NCBI GenBank assembly: GCA_010356995.1
Contig: ML996711.1
Coordinates: 198,518 to 262,517 of the forward strand
Direction of reading: 5' to 3'
Source: Trichodelitschia bisporula
Lineage: Eukaryota > Ascomycota > Dothideomycetes > Phaeotrichales > Phaeotrichaceae
Length of the DNA: 64,000 bases
In this document: in pieces, positions 1 to 11,668 of the stretch
Position numbering within the stretch: the first letter of the stretch is position 1
How the letters are laid out: the number at the start of each line of letters is the position of its first letter
Program-made: the position numbers and the translations under genes
Notes under the pieces: model-generated
What the model was told of the DNA's origin: nothing
Database searches by the model: none
Seen by the model: the letters and a program-made list of their open reading frames with translations, nothing else

Positions 1-2264
1 TAGCCGCCCCGGTCACGCACATGGCCATCTTCTTTGCCAAGCATGAGGATCACTACTCCGAAGTGGCCGCCTTTGTCACCGACCTCGGAGGTGCCGCCGA
101 CGTCATATTTGGCAAGCCATGGCTCAAGCAACACAATCCGCGGATCGACTGGGCAAAGAGCACGGTCTGCTTCAACTCTCAGTTGTGTCAACGTGCTTGC
201 ACCTGGCGTGACCCCTATCACCATGCTTCAGAGGCTCGGCGGCGTGCTGCAGAGACGGATATCGAGCACGTGCGCGGCGCCGCCTTTGAGAAATTATCTC
301 GCCGGCCGAATGCGGAAACGTTAGTGCTCTGGCCTGAAGACTTCGAGCAACTGGACCGAGATGCTTCAACCGACGCTGTTTGGTCGGCGAAGCAAGTTCT
401 GCCCGATCTCCAGCTGGCCGCGATCACAGCCGATGACCTAGCCAAGTTCTTTCAGAAGCTCAACCGAAAATCTCTCCCCCTCAAGGAGCTCAAAAAGCGC
501 ATCCCTGTTGAGTATCATGAATGGCTGGACCTCTTCGATGCTAAGGCCGCAAGCAAACTTCCTCGCCGGCGTGGGGACTTGGACCACCGCATCGACTTGG
601 TAGACGGGGCCGACACCAAGGCTGCCGTTAAGAAGGTGATCGGAATGTCGCGGGACCAAGCGGAGGTTTGCCGGGCATATATCAACGACATGCTGAGCGA
701 GGGCCGTATTCGCCGCAGCACGTCGCCATTTGCAGCTCCCATCCTCGTCATCAAGAATCCTGGAGGAGGACTCCGCGTGTGCATCGATTATCGAGGCCTC
801 AACAGCATCACCATCAAGAATCGCAACACGCCTCCGCTCATTCAGGAAACCCTCACTCGTCTTTCCAAGGCACGCGTCTACTCAAAGTTCGACGTCATTG
901 TTGCCTTCAACGAGCTTCGGATCCGTGACGAGGACATCAGCAAGACTGCCTTCATCTCCCGCTGGGGCCTGTTCGAGTACTTGGTGATGCCATTTGGCCT
1001 TTGCAATGCCCCAGCCACTTGGCAACGCTTTATCAACGATGCCCTGCACGAGTTCTTGGACGTGTTTGTGACGGCATATCTTGATGATATCCTGGTGTTC
1101 AGCGAGTCGGAGGAGGAGCATCGTGAGCACGTCATGGCGGTTTTCAACGCCCTCCGCAAGGCCGGCATCTATCTGGACGTCAACAAGTCGGAGTTCCACG
1201 TGACGCGCGTCAAGTACCTCGGCCTCATCGTCTCGACTGATGGTATCGAGATGGACCCCAAGAAGTTAGAAGCCGTCAAGCACTGGCCAACTCCCCGGAA
1301 CGTCAAGGATGTCCAAGCCTTCCTGGGCTTCGCCAACTTCTATCGAAGGTTCATCGCCGATTTTTCGGCCATCGCTGCTCCTTTGACAAACCTGACGAAG
1401 AAAACCGCGGGACCGGGTAGCGTGCTCCCGTGGGTTGCAGGCGGGGATGCCGACCGAGCCTTTCGGCCCCTCAAAGCGGCTTTTGTCACAGCGCCGATCC
1501 TCGCTCACTTTGACCCCGACAAGGAATGTTGGCTGGAAACCGATGCATCTGACTATGTTGTGGCCGCCATTCTCTCGCAGAAAGGGGACGATGGAGTATT
1601 GCACCCCGTGGCGTTCATGAGCAAAAAGATGAGCCCAGCGGAGTGCAACTACGAAATCTACGACAAGGAACTGCTGGCCATCATCCGCGCTTTTGAAGAA
1701 TGGCGCCCTGAGCTGTCCGGCAATCGCCCTGAAGATCCCATCCGTATCCTCTCCGACCACCGCAATCTAGAATGGTTCATGTCGTCCAAGGACCTCACCA
1801 GGCGACAAGCGCGCTGGGCAGAGTTTCTATCAGAGTTCAACTTTCGAATCATCCATCGGCCGGGCAGGCTCAGCACCAAGCCTGATAGCCTCACCCGCCA
1901 CTCCACCTTCCTTCCCGGTCCAGAAGACCCGCGCTCGCAGTACATGCGCCAGACGGTGCTCAAGCCGGAAATGATTCAAGCCCGCAACAGGGACGCTTCG
2001 ACATCCTCGCACACGGCGGTCCGCCTCGCCTCCATTTTGCTGATGGAACAGGAGCCGGAAATGTCCAGTCTTCAAGCAACGGCGCTGCTCATGGCCCTAT
2101 CCGCCGAGGACGATGAACGCGAGCCCCTTCCCCCATCGGTCCACGATCTTGTCCTTGCCGAGTACGAAAACGACGGGGACCTCCAGCGAATCATCGACGC
2201 CAAGCGCAGCGGCGCGCGTCGACTCCCTTCCGATCTCATTGCTGGTACTACGAAACCCCTTTAG
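1..2264 (+). mobile_element. Ty3/Gypsy retrotransposon pol fragment (fossil)
   Basis: The open frame enters from the left edge. In order it shows the tail of an aspartic-protease-like region, a reverse transcriptase with the YLDDILVFS active-site block near residue 350, and an RNase H region containing LETDASDY near residue 510, followed by a linker. This order is typical of Ty3/Gypsy pol. No integrase, chromodomain or recognisable terminal repeat follows, and gag lies outside the window if present, so the element is incomplete. The well-kept RT/RNase H region suggests a fairly young insertion. It is followed within about 250 bp by a decayed hAT transposase, so the two elements are adjacent or nested. 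Confidence 0.93.
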
Positions 2265-2504
2265 CCCTGCGATGGAGTAGTACCTCCATAGTAGCGAGGC
2301 GGAGAACGCAATCCTATTGGCGAGGATAGTTAGGATAAACGCCTCCGTCAACAGACTCTTGTAATCCCCTTCATAAACACTGCCTCTATCGGTTCAGTCG
2401 GCCTTGCACACTTCCGAGAAGCCCAGCTCCGCCTTATAGTCCAAAGCCTGCTGTCCTTTCAAGCGGTTCAATGGCCGGAGTATTAGGGGCTTCTTCTTTT
2501 CCCA

Positions 2505-2999
2505 AATCCCAATGTCAACCCATATCTCGTCGACTCAGCCAGCACGTTCGTCCCCGATTTACAATACAGCTTCGGCAGACATTAGTCTATCATTGAAAAG
2601 CTCTCCCAAGCTCGCGCCCTAATACACTTTTCCATAGACTGTTGGACGGCGTCAAATAACCAGGCTTTTATCGCAAATACGTCACAATGGGTGGACGAAG
2701 ACCACATCCTTAGGAAAGCTCTCCTCGCTCTTCCCCCATTGGATTTTGACTATACTGGCGCTGTTCAAGCCCGTCTTCTTCTCAAGGCAGTCACCTCATT
2801 CAGCCTTCAGTGCAGCCTTCGCTTCTGTATGGCTGACAACTATGGCGCAAACCACACCTGTCTCAGAGCTCTCTCAGCCTCTCTCAAAACGGATTTCGGC
2901 GTCATTTATCCCGCTGCAACGCGACGCCTCCGCTCTATAGGCCATGTCGTCAATCTAGCGTATAAAGCTTCCGCTTCGCGGCTAACGAGATGGCCATAG
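2505..2999 (+). pseudogene. hAT-family DNA transposase fragment
   Basis: One frame reads through most of this stretch with the middle of a fungal hAT transposase. It has a SIDCWTASNN block (the S-x-D-x-W region), then a core with ADNYGANHTCLRAL, and then RRLRSIGHVVNLAYKA, which matches the family's RLRC-GH-NLA signature. A TAG lies in frame near 2585, and the frame ends just after the NLA block. The N-terminal BED finger, the C-terminal dimerisation domain and terminal inverted repeats are not visible. It is therefore a dead central fragment. The match rests on motif recognition, not a search. It sits directly downstream of the Ty3/Gypsy fragment, so one element may have landed in the other. 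Confidence 0.72.
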
Positions 3000-3380
3000 A
3001 GCGGGTCCTTACTCACAGAGTTAGGCGGGTACGACATGTTGACCCAAGGTCAGATGGCAAGATGAGATCAGATATGATGGACTTAGCCGGCCTCACTGCT
3101 TGGCAGTTAACTCTCCAACTGCTGAGCGGGCTCTTGAACTCTCTCTCTTAGCTAGATACACACACAATACACACAGCAACATTCACACATCCACAATCTG
3201 CATATTAGTGACATGCAAACAGCGCCTACCTTGCTGGTAGATAATTAGGGCGCAGATGTTTGGGGGCCATTTGGCCTACGTGTGGGGTAGTCGACGATTG
3301 CGTGAAGCCAGCCGATTTAAAGCCGGCCCGACTTTAGTCCGCGAGCTAGCATCCCTAGCCCCCCTCTTTTTCCCCCATCA
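3000..3380. other. non-coding, no gene seen
   Basis: No convincing coding frame. There is a short CA-rich stretch near 3160-3190 (acacacacaatacacacagc). It may be residual transposon flank. Confidence 0.5.
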
Positions 3381-3446
3381 TGTCCCCCTCGTATCCCCCT
3401 CGTGTCCCCCTCGTGTCCCCCTAGTGTCCCCCTCTTGTCCCCCTCA
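3381..3446. repeat. 11-bp tandem repeat, six units
   Basis: Six consecutive 11-bp units of the form TGTCCCCCTCG, differing mainly in the last two positions and once in position 2. The array ends one base before the inverted repeat at 3448. Confidence 0.9.
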
Positions 3447-3447
3447 G

Positions 3448-3503
3448 CCTACGTAGCACTCCTGAGAGCTTTCTTTCAGAAGCTCTCAGGAGTGCTACGT
3501 AGG
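3448..3503. repeat. perfect 24-bp inverted repeat
   Basis: Left arm 3448-3471 and right arm 3480-3503 are exact reverse complements, starting CCTACGTAGCACTCC, with an 8-nt spacer. A transcript could fold into a 24-bp hairpin. No gene is visible on either side. It could be the tip of a foldback element or a recombination product; its function is unknown. Confidence 0.93.
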
Positions 3504-4515
3504 GTGGGTGCCAGGGATGGCCTAACTATTCTCCGGTGGCTCGTCGCCAGCGCAGGCCGCAGGCCCGCGCACCAGCTCCAAAGGGCTAGCCCGTCACACG
3601 AGGTGCCCTCCCTCCAACCATAAACACAATATACTAGGACTAGCAACAACACCAGTCTACCCATACGTGAAGAAGAGTGGATTCAACACCACCCTTACTA
3701 CCAGGAACTGTTGGAAGGGTAGTATCTAGTCAGGCATTGTTGTTCGGGTATGTAGGAAGTGCAACCTCAGGTCGTACTTCCGATGTAGTTTAGCGTGGCT
3801 TGGCGCTGTGCGCACACAGTGGCAACGGACATCATCGCTTCAAGGGAGACAAGTCATAAGAGAGTCTTTGCTTCTGACGCTGCCTGTTGGTGCTCACCCG
3901 TCTAACAATTCTTGAAGAATCCGGGTGTGTGTCTATGACAGGTCCGGCGCGGCAGCCATATAGATATCATTCTAGGCCCGTCGCCGGTCAAGTCCACCGA
4001 CCTGACCTGCAAGGGCTTGGTGTTAGAAAAGCCAGAAACGAAAATTGGCGGATCGCTGGCTAAGCGCCGACCTGCCGCTTTGGTATTTTTGCGGGGAACA
4101 AAGTGATGAACTAATCGGTATTGGGATTCTGCCGAAGGCGGTGGCAGTATTTTTGGCCTACTCGGGACCAACACGGACACAGATCAAAGAGAACACCAGT
4201 CCCCGTCTGCTCACTGAAGTTAAGGTTTGAGCCGGTTGACTAGTAGTTGCGTGGGTGACCAGCAGCGAATCCCAACTGCCGTATGTTTTTGCTATTTTAT
4301 TATGCTCCTGATCTCCACTCCCGTCCATCTGATGTGCTAGTTCTAGCTTGCGGTCACGCTTAGAGAGCTCCACCGTATATCAAGCGGACTCGCTGCAGTT
4401 TACCGCTCAGGCAGTAGAAGAGGGAGACATCATCATTTTGCTCACCAGCTCGGCTTACCTTCCGAGCGATCCAGGTCCGCCTCCTTCACCAGCGCGATGA
4501 CTGATGAGATCAAGG
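3504..4515. other. non-coding, no gene seen
   Basis: Only short unrelated frames occur, none longer than about 90 codons and none with a recognisable domain. Composition is mixed. Confidence 0.5.
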
Positions 4516-4727
4516 GCGCATTACGTGCGAAGGCAATTGTAAAACTGAAGATTGAAGTAAAGACGAAGCGATCAAGAGAGTCAGATATTTTGGAGATTTA
4601 GAGATATGATATCCGATATCCTCCATTGCTCCTTCCTTCTAGCATGCTCACAATACGTCATGTTCCTTCCTAAGAGTGATATGCTTCTTCCTCGCATCAC
4701 AATGCTCCTTCCATGACTACATCAACA
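4516..4727. repeat. LTR-like dispersed repeat, copy 1 (fossil)
   Basis: Shares an ordered set of blocks with 34313-34514 and 62068-62247: ACTGAAGATTGAAGTA near the left end, a purine-rich stretch, GAGATTTA, then repeated CTCCTTCC(T/A) motifs with ATGCTC, ending ..CCATGACTACATCA. Size (about 200 bp) and layout fit a solo LTR of a fungal retrotransposon, but no internal region is present and a short non-autonomous element is also possible. Copies 1 and 2 also share GCGCA(A/T)TACGT just before the core, so the boundary may lie slightly further left. It is diverged and therefore old. Confidence 0.65.
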
Positions 4728-6829
4728 ACGTCGCTAACCAGTTCCCGCGGCGATCTACCGTACAGCACTGCAAGCCTTACCCACCATGGCGATCATCCTC
4801 CCTGCCCCATCATCACCACTAACATCACGTTAGCACCGCGTTAGCACCGCGTTTCAGCCTTCCCGCCCCTCCACAAGCACCAGTGCCGACTGCTGAGCGC
4901 CGAAGGATCCGAGCAAACTAGAACTACCGTAGTTCTAGCTGATCTCAGGCCATTACCGCAGAGCGAAGGTCGATTTTTGGTTTAGGCCGGGCGGGCGCGG
5001 GCCGTTGGCCGTACCGTAGACCACTACCGTAGAGGTGAGATGGGTGACTGGAGTGCGTTGGTGCTAGCCGGCGTCCATACGAATCGATGGCAGCCAGTCG
5101 CAAAGACCTCCCCTTCGCAAAATATACCCCATTCTCATCCGCATCGTACCATAGTCGGTACGAACTGCCCTTGTGTGAGGGAGGATCTCGAGATCTGGGA
5201 CCTAAAAACGCCTGCGGCAGGGTTGTGAGGTAGGCGATGGGGGGAAATGCAATGGGCGAGGGAGGAAATGCAATGGGCGAGGGAGGAAGTGCAAAGGGCG
5301 GAGAGCGAAATATGCGATTGGCCAGGCGAATTTTTCTCGAGGAGGTTTTGGAAGGATTTTGGCTGGGCGTTGCTAGGTGCATGTTGGGGGGGGCAGGGAG
5401 AATCTTGGGCTTTGTGTTTGCTTAGCGGCGATGGGGGGAGGGGCGGGCACATCGTAGGATTAGCGGTTGTGCTAATTTAGCCCGGCTCGAGACTGCTAAT
5501 GGCCTGAGTATGAGAGCAGGTTCGCTGGTAGACATCCTGATCACGACGGCGGCGGCAGGGAGACGCTGGGCTTCGAATCGCGCCTACGGTCTTAGGCGAG
5601 GTTGCACAACGTCAATTGGAGGATTGTGGGAACGATAAGGCGCTTTGGATATACTCGGTGCCGTGGCTCGGGAGAAGCCAAGTCGAGACGTTAATGTGGT
5701 GCAGTCAGACAACGTCAACGGCCGGTACTCGGGACTCTCATTCCTATCGGCCCGGAATCAGAGACATGTCTCCTTCCGCCTCCCATTGACTCAATCGCCA
5801 TAAGGCTATTCGGCATCTGTGTGAACCTCGAGTCAAGACGCATGACCCCGCCTCTTCAGCGACGATCCCTCCCCCCCTCACGGCTTCACGGCACTGTCAG
5901 TACACCACCCAGGCGAGTTGCCCATCAATTCGATCGCAGCCTTTCTCCACTTCAACTTCCAAACGGAGTGCGCAAAGCCACAATGAAGTACGGATGTAAT
6001 TCAAAGGCAGTCGCTGACGTCCCCCGCACCGCCACACCCCAAGGCACACCAGCCTCGCCGCACCAACCCCAACCCCACAATAGGCTAGCGTCCTGATCGC
6101 CGGCCCGTCGACCCAGCCTCGCCAGGCACGCCTCGCATGGCGCTCGGGCTCGCCCGTGGTTGGGCGGGCCGCGCTGCGTGTGCAGGGATCAGCCTTGTAG
6201 GGCAGCACGGGGCAGGGTTCGTGCTCGGGTGTTTTTCGCAGTGTATTTGGCTGGGTTGGATGCGAGGCCGGTGCTGGGTATGCTGAGAATCATGATGGGT
6301 GCGTGAGAGGGGAGACGTGATGGGATTGATGAGGGGATGGAGATGGTATCGGTATTCCACTTTGCGGTCGGTCGCGAGGCCAGCTGAAAGGCTGCAGTCC
6401 TCGCGATAGGCGCTGTATTGATCAACCGGACGCGCATCACTCTCATCTCTCTTCCTCCTGTAGAATCTCTCTCGCGCATCCCACCTCCCCGGATTCCACC
6501 AAGCGAGCCAAGCCATGGCTGTCCTCCGAAACCACTAAGATCAACGCCCACCGTGTCGTCCGGCCCCATCCCAGCCGGGCCAAAGCCCATTATCCCCCGC
6601 TCGCATCTCGTTCGCCTAACGCCCTCTCCTGCCGTCGCCAGGAGACCAGGCCGCGTTCGGGATCGGCCCATTTCCGCGTGCAGCGCGTGTCCGGGGCGGT
6701 ATATGGGACCCGTAAGTCCCCCGCCCGCGTCTGGCACCTGTTGTCCCACACGAGCGCACTGAGGGCGGAAAGCGAGAACGGCCGAACGGAAGGAAATATG
6801 TCGACGTGACGACTGGTACTACTGCTATC
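4728..6829. other. non-coding, no supported gene
   Basis: Several overlapping frames exist on both strands but none shows a recognisable domain or a credible intron structure. The part from about 6400 may hold the promoter and 5' UTR of the rhodopsin-like gene at 6830. A three-unit tandem repeat lies at 5243-5305. Confidence 0.5.
5243..5305. repeat. 21-bp tandem repeat, three units
   Basis: Units start at 5243, 5264 and 5285, each beginning GGAA(A/G)TGCAA(T/A)GGGCG. The first two are identical; the third differs at several positions. Confidence 0.85.
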
Positions 6830-8239
6830 ATGCGCATCCCGCCCGCTGATGTTATCGCCAAATGGCCGCCGAGCAACTATGTCGATCCCGTCAGGCGAGG
6901 CCCCGAGCTGTTCATCGCCAGCAGTATTTTCCTCGGACTGGCGACCCTGGCCGTGGCCGGACGGATATATGCGCGGCTTGTGGTGCAGCGGTGGTTCGGG
7001 TTGGATGATGTGTTCATCCTCATTGCGTTTGTGCGTCGATTCCCGTGCTCCGAGCTGGGAGCGTAACTGACGGACTAGGTGACGACGCTCGGCGTCAGCG
7101 GAGTGGTGTTCTTCGCAACGGCGCATTTGGACTGGGACCGGCACGTATGGGACGTGGAGCTGGACATGATCCCGCCGAGCCTGAAGGCCTTCTTCGCCGT
7201 CAAGATCATGTGGGCCATATCCAGTTCCTTCATCCGCCTCTCCCTCCTCGCCTTCTACTACCGCCTCCTGGACCACTGCCAAATCCACCGCTTCCGCTGG
7301 CTCCTCCACGCCGCAACCACCTGGCACATCGCCCTCCTCCTCGTCTACCTCTTCACCACCGTCCTCGCCTGCCTCCCCATCCACGCCTACTGGACCTTCC
7401 CCGCCCCGGCGGGCTCCGTCTGCGTCAGCGAAGCGTCCCTCATGATGATATGGGGCGCCCTAAACACCTTCTCAGAGCTCGTCGTCGCGCTCCTCCCCCT
7501 CCCCGTCGTCCTGCGCCTACACCTCACCCCGAGGCAACGCTTCACCGTCATCGCCCTCCTGTCCCTCGGCATCCTCGTCATTGGCGCCTCCTGCGCGCGC
7601 CTCTTCTTCCTCTGGCGTGCCTTCGCCTCCTACGACCTCACCTGGTGGTCAAACGCGCACTGGATCTGCAGCGAAGTCGAAATCGACGCTGCGCTCATTT
7701 GCGCCTGCGCACCCGCCCTGCGCCCCGTGCTCGCTTCCATCCTCGGCTGCTGGGCCCCGCTCTTCGCGCCTGACTCCGCGGACGACGATCTCCCGCATGG
7801 CCCCGGCACGCGCAAGTCTGACACCCAGATGCGGACTATCAATCTCGACGGCCTGCTGCCGAGCAAGAGCCGAGTAAGCCTGGATCCTTCTCCGCGGGCC
7901 CCGCCATCAGCAGCGCGGGGGGGCCGCAGGCTCGGTGCGTTGGATGAGGCGCATAGCCCAGCTGATAGTACACGTCAGTTGCTACCTGCGGATGGATGGG
8001 CCACGAATAACCGTGGCATGTTCAGCGCTGTTGGAGGGGGTGGTGGGATCAATGTGCATGTCGAAGTGCAGGTTACGGATCAGCCGAGGGGGAGTTGGCG
8101 GCGAGGATCGGGAGGGCAGGTGGCGCGGCTGCAGGCTATGCAGCCGGTGAATTCGTCGCAGGAGTGGGCGGCTGGTGGCGGTGGGAGGGGGAGTCCGGGG
8201 CTGGGGGAGGAGAGGAGGAGGGGGAGGGGGAGTGTGTGA
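6830..8239 (+). CDS. SAT4/rhodopsin-like seven-helix membrane protein
   Basis: Two exons (6830-7030, 7079-8239) joined by a 48-nt GT-AG intron give about 453 residues. The N-terminus PPADVIAKWPPSNYVDP followed by a hydrophobic segment and an arginine-rich turn (AGRIYARLVVQRWFGLDD) is the classic opening of the fungal rhodopsin-domain family (SAT4/PTH11-like). Further hydrophobic segments follow to about residue 270, with a conserved W-x-x-x-N/E region, then a polar C-terminal tail rich in Gly and Arg. The family is seven-spanning and located in the plasma membrane; most members have no known ligand. The ATG at 6830 is chosen because the earlier ATG at 6797 runs into a stop after three codons. 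I cannot tell whether it signals or is merely structural. Confidence 0.88.
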
Positions 8240-8895
8240 GGGCTGGGTTTGGGGTCGGCATGGCCTGAGGGAAATCCATTTGGCGTTGGTGGGGGGAGCG
8301 AGTGCTCGCCTACAGCTGGGACATGGCTTGATGTGCTCCGAACGGGTTGGCGGTTCTGGCTTATGAGTGTCGGCGTTGGGGAGGAACTGTACAGAAGATT
8401 CGGTGCATGAGCTTGGGGGGATATGGCTGCCATCTCGGAGGTTTCCTGGCGGTACCTGATATACGTACTAATGTGGTACTCATGAACTTTGCATACCTCG
8501 CCTATGAGAGCAAAGCCGCGATAGCGAAGGCCAACACTATATGCTGTCGTAATGAACGGAGTCAAATGAATTCCTGTCAAATACACTTTCAGTATCTGAG
8601 TGAACGGCCAAGTGAAGGCAATGATATCTTGGATATGAAGGGAACCTGCATGTTGCCTACCACAAATGGGATACGAAAGGGTTGGGGGGGGGAGGATTGG
8701 CATGAGCTTCCTTTAGAGACTGTCTGGTCTCCATGCTATAGCATGAGGAACCAGAAACCGAGGCTTGCTTCTTACAGTCGAACCGTGAGATCCCATGGTC
8801 GAGAAAAAGTGGAACAGTCGTACGGGTACCATGGGCAACTATGAAGAAGCCATCAAGCCGACAAGTTCTCACGTCAAGGAGCAGAAGGAAGGATC
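8240..8895. other. intergenic, convergent gene ends
   Basis: 3' flanks of the rhodopsin-like gene (+) and the first HET gene (-). A 165-codon frame on + shows no domain and is probably chance. Confidence 0.5.
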
Positions 8896-10995
8896 TTATA
8901 TTATCTCCATTTCCAGTTGCCAGCATCTATGGATCCACTGTTCTCGCTCTTCCAACGGGTAAAGCGTTTCTTCGTCTGGAACACCGTCCGGAAGGATGAA
9001 GTCCCACACTCCGAGCCGGCGATAACTGGCTCCCAGGTATTCCAGAACCAGGCCGAAGTAGTGACGCCCACCGTGTAAGGAAGTTGATCCGATGACCATG
9101 CAGGTTACCTTTTCCGGATAGCCTTCATCGGAGAAGCTCGGGTCAAACCGAACCTTGATCAACGTGCCACAGCTGTGAGACCTGTAAAAATGGAACGGCT
9201 GTTGGCTGAAGGCGAAGTATGCTTTCTGCCAACGGGCTCGAACTTTTAGCGATCCAGATGAAACAGGGCCAAAGGGAATTCCTTCATACAGAGGCGTGCA
9301 TGTGGCGGAAAGAATAACCGCACCAGCCTCATAATGGTCGTGATCCGGGTACTCGTACGAGAACCTTGTAACTGCTCCGTCCAACGAAGCCCAGCTCCAA
9401 GACGGCGCACGGTACTTGCACACAGGTCGAACAGCCTTCTCGTCCGGTATCCAGAGCAAGTTTGGGCGTAGATTCTTCTCCCACATCCCGGCAAGGTAAG
9501 CTCCGGAGTCTGGCACATATGCAGAAAACTCCTCGGCAACCCCAGCCAGCGCAGTTAGCTTGTCCTCTGGGTTTCCCAATTGCCGCGTCGAATACTGTTC
9601 GACAATGTCGTCCCATCTCCACTTTATGGGATCGTCCTTGTCATTAGCAGCACCCAAAGGCGTTGGGGTCGCGATGGCTGCCGTGCGCCGCCCTCCGTCC
9701 ACAAGTTGTCCCTGCCGGCAAACAAAACGCACCTGACTGGCGCTGTAGACAATCGTACGTCTCGAGAGCAAGAACTCCTGGAAAGTCCAGGCGCGTGCGT
9801 GAATGGGGTCCGCGTGGGGAGCGTGCGCACTGTGACCTGGCTTAACGGGAGTGATGATAACGGAGCTAGTCCGATCACGATCACGAGAACCCGGGAAGCG
9901 ACTCCGTTTACGAGGGCCCCGGAAGGGCAGCTTGATCTGTTGGTCGGTGAGGAGCTCCGGTTCCGTGTGTGGGTGCAGGAAACCTTCGTGGGGATTAGCG
10001 GCCACGGCGGCAGCGATGGTCACATATGCGCCTTTGTAAACGCGTGGCATTTGGCCGATTTCGCGTGTCTTGTCCGGTATGCTGTCCTGCACAATGCAGA
10101 GGCAGTCGATCCAGAGGTAGGAGAGGCCGAGGCTCAGCGTGACGTAGATGGCATGGTGAATGGTCTGCGGAAGGGTTTCGAGCGGAATACCCTTTTTGTA
10201 CTCGTCTATGTTGGCTTTTACTGTGCTCCATGGGGCACCTTGGTTGCCCCAGCAGTACGAGAGTGCGGCGTACTTATAATCGTGTGGGATATTGTAGCGA
10301 GCGACTGTTTCCGTAAGACGGACCGGTTCGCCTATCGTAAGTGTAGCGACGTTCAAAAGCCTGCTCGGAGAGAGCCACTTCGGATCCCGAGCACAACCTT
10401 CGTGTGCTTCGTCACATCTATTGAGCCATTCTTCTGCCTGGTTGAACGTCCGGGCAGATGCTGGATTAGGGTTCATGGGCCGGGAAAGGACGTATTTCGC
10501 AGCGTCGGACCCTTTTTGGTCAGTATTGAAGCGCTAAAGCAGGGCTTCAAGTCTCCCCTTACACTTTTTGGCTCGGATGACAAAAACTGAGCTGCTGTGG
10601 GATCCGATGTTCCAACTAACGCGGAGATTATACATGTTTTCTCTGTGCCGCCCTTCATCTTCCCAGTCGGCGCTGCCCTTGAGCTGGAATGCGTGACTGG
10701 GAGGACTCCGGCTTCCCAAAAAGTTCTTCTCTTTCCTTTTTCTTATATCGTAGATATCTTCCCATGGGGCAGGAGGCTTCAACCTGCTGATCAGATCTAG
10801 GTCCAGACCTGAGGACTGGAGAGTTATCCGGATGAATGAACATTTCTGGTACGCTTTCAGGAGCTCCTGGGAATTAAGAAATTCTGCAAAAACTCGTGGA
10901 GAGGCCTGGGTATCCGTACGAAAGTTGATCCAAATCTTCTTGCAATACGAGCATGTGTGGGGATGAGGGTGCCGGGGTCTAACACCACTTAGCAA
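8896..10995 (-). CDS. HET-domain (heterokaryon incompatibility) protein 1
   Basis: At least two exons: 10995-10563 and 10511-8896, with a 51-nt intron (branch TACTGACC) in phase 1. Exon 1 carries a CSYCKKI motif; exon 2 carries the HET core: YAALSYCWG, then LGLSYLWIDCLCIVQD, then VYKGAYVTIAAA, and later RAWTFQEFLLSRR. These are the conserved blocks of fungal HET proteins, which trigger or modulate a cell-death response after fusion of unlike hyphae. The true start is unsettled. The 10995 codon is TTG, and comparison with the paralogue at 16894-18980 suggests a further short upstream exon. The intron position and flanking residues (AAKYVLSRP here, AADRVLSRP there) match the paralogue. Specificity cannot be read from sequence. 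Confidence 0.9.
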
Positions 10996-11668
10996 TGGGA
11001 TGTCAAAACTGGGGATCCAACCTTAGAAAACCCATGACGTCAAAACAGCAGTTTCATCAACAGCACGGTAGTCAGTTGAAAGGCCGAAAGACAGCAAGCT
11101 GAGATCGTGTCGCCTCGTCATGAGAAAGAGGTAAATTATCGCTCAGTAGCCATTATATATGTGTCGAGGAATACGGAGTATTGATATGGAAATGATGATG
11201 GAAGGTTGAACGAGAGTCCGATATGTCTAGAAGAGTGAGTGCTAAAAGACACCCCTGAAGAGGCAGACATCGGGACGTCGAAGCATTAAATACGGAGGCG
11301 CGGAGTGCTGCGCCTTGGTCCAAAGATGTCTCGCCGGGATTCGTGGAACACGCGCCGGCAGATGGGCCACTCAAACAGGTCATGGCCCTTGCAGGACGAT
11401 GCGCTGAGCCGCAAGGCGATCTTCGGACCATGGAGTGCATTTCAGGTCGTCAGCTCATCGCGAAGATCGAATAATCTGGAACAATACGCCCAGCTTGGGT
11501 GCTTTCCTATGGCGAGGATCTAATGGACTACAAAGCCTTGCAGCAAACCAAGAAGTACCCCAGCAACGCGGCTCGGTGCTGGGGCGGGAATATGAGTACG
11601 AACAAACAAACGCTGAAAGCTTCAACTGGGATACAGAAAGCACACATCAATGCAAGATACAGAATCCA
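10996..11668. other. intergenic / HET1 5' flank
   Basis: The part next to 10995 probably holds a first exon and the promoter of the HET gene. One candidate reads on the minus strand from an ATG near 11122 in the same frame, but an in-frame TAA intervenes before the CxxC exon, so a splice would be needed. No other gene seen. Confidence 0.4.
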
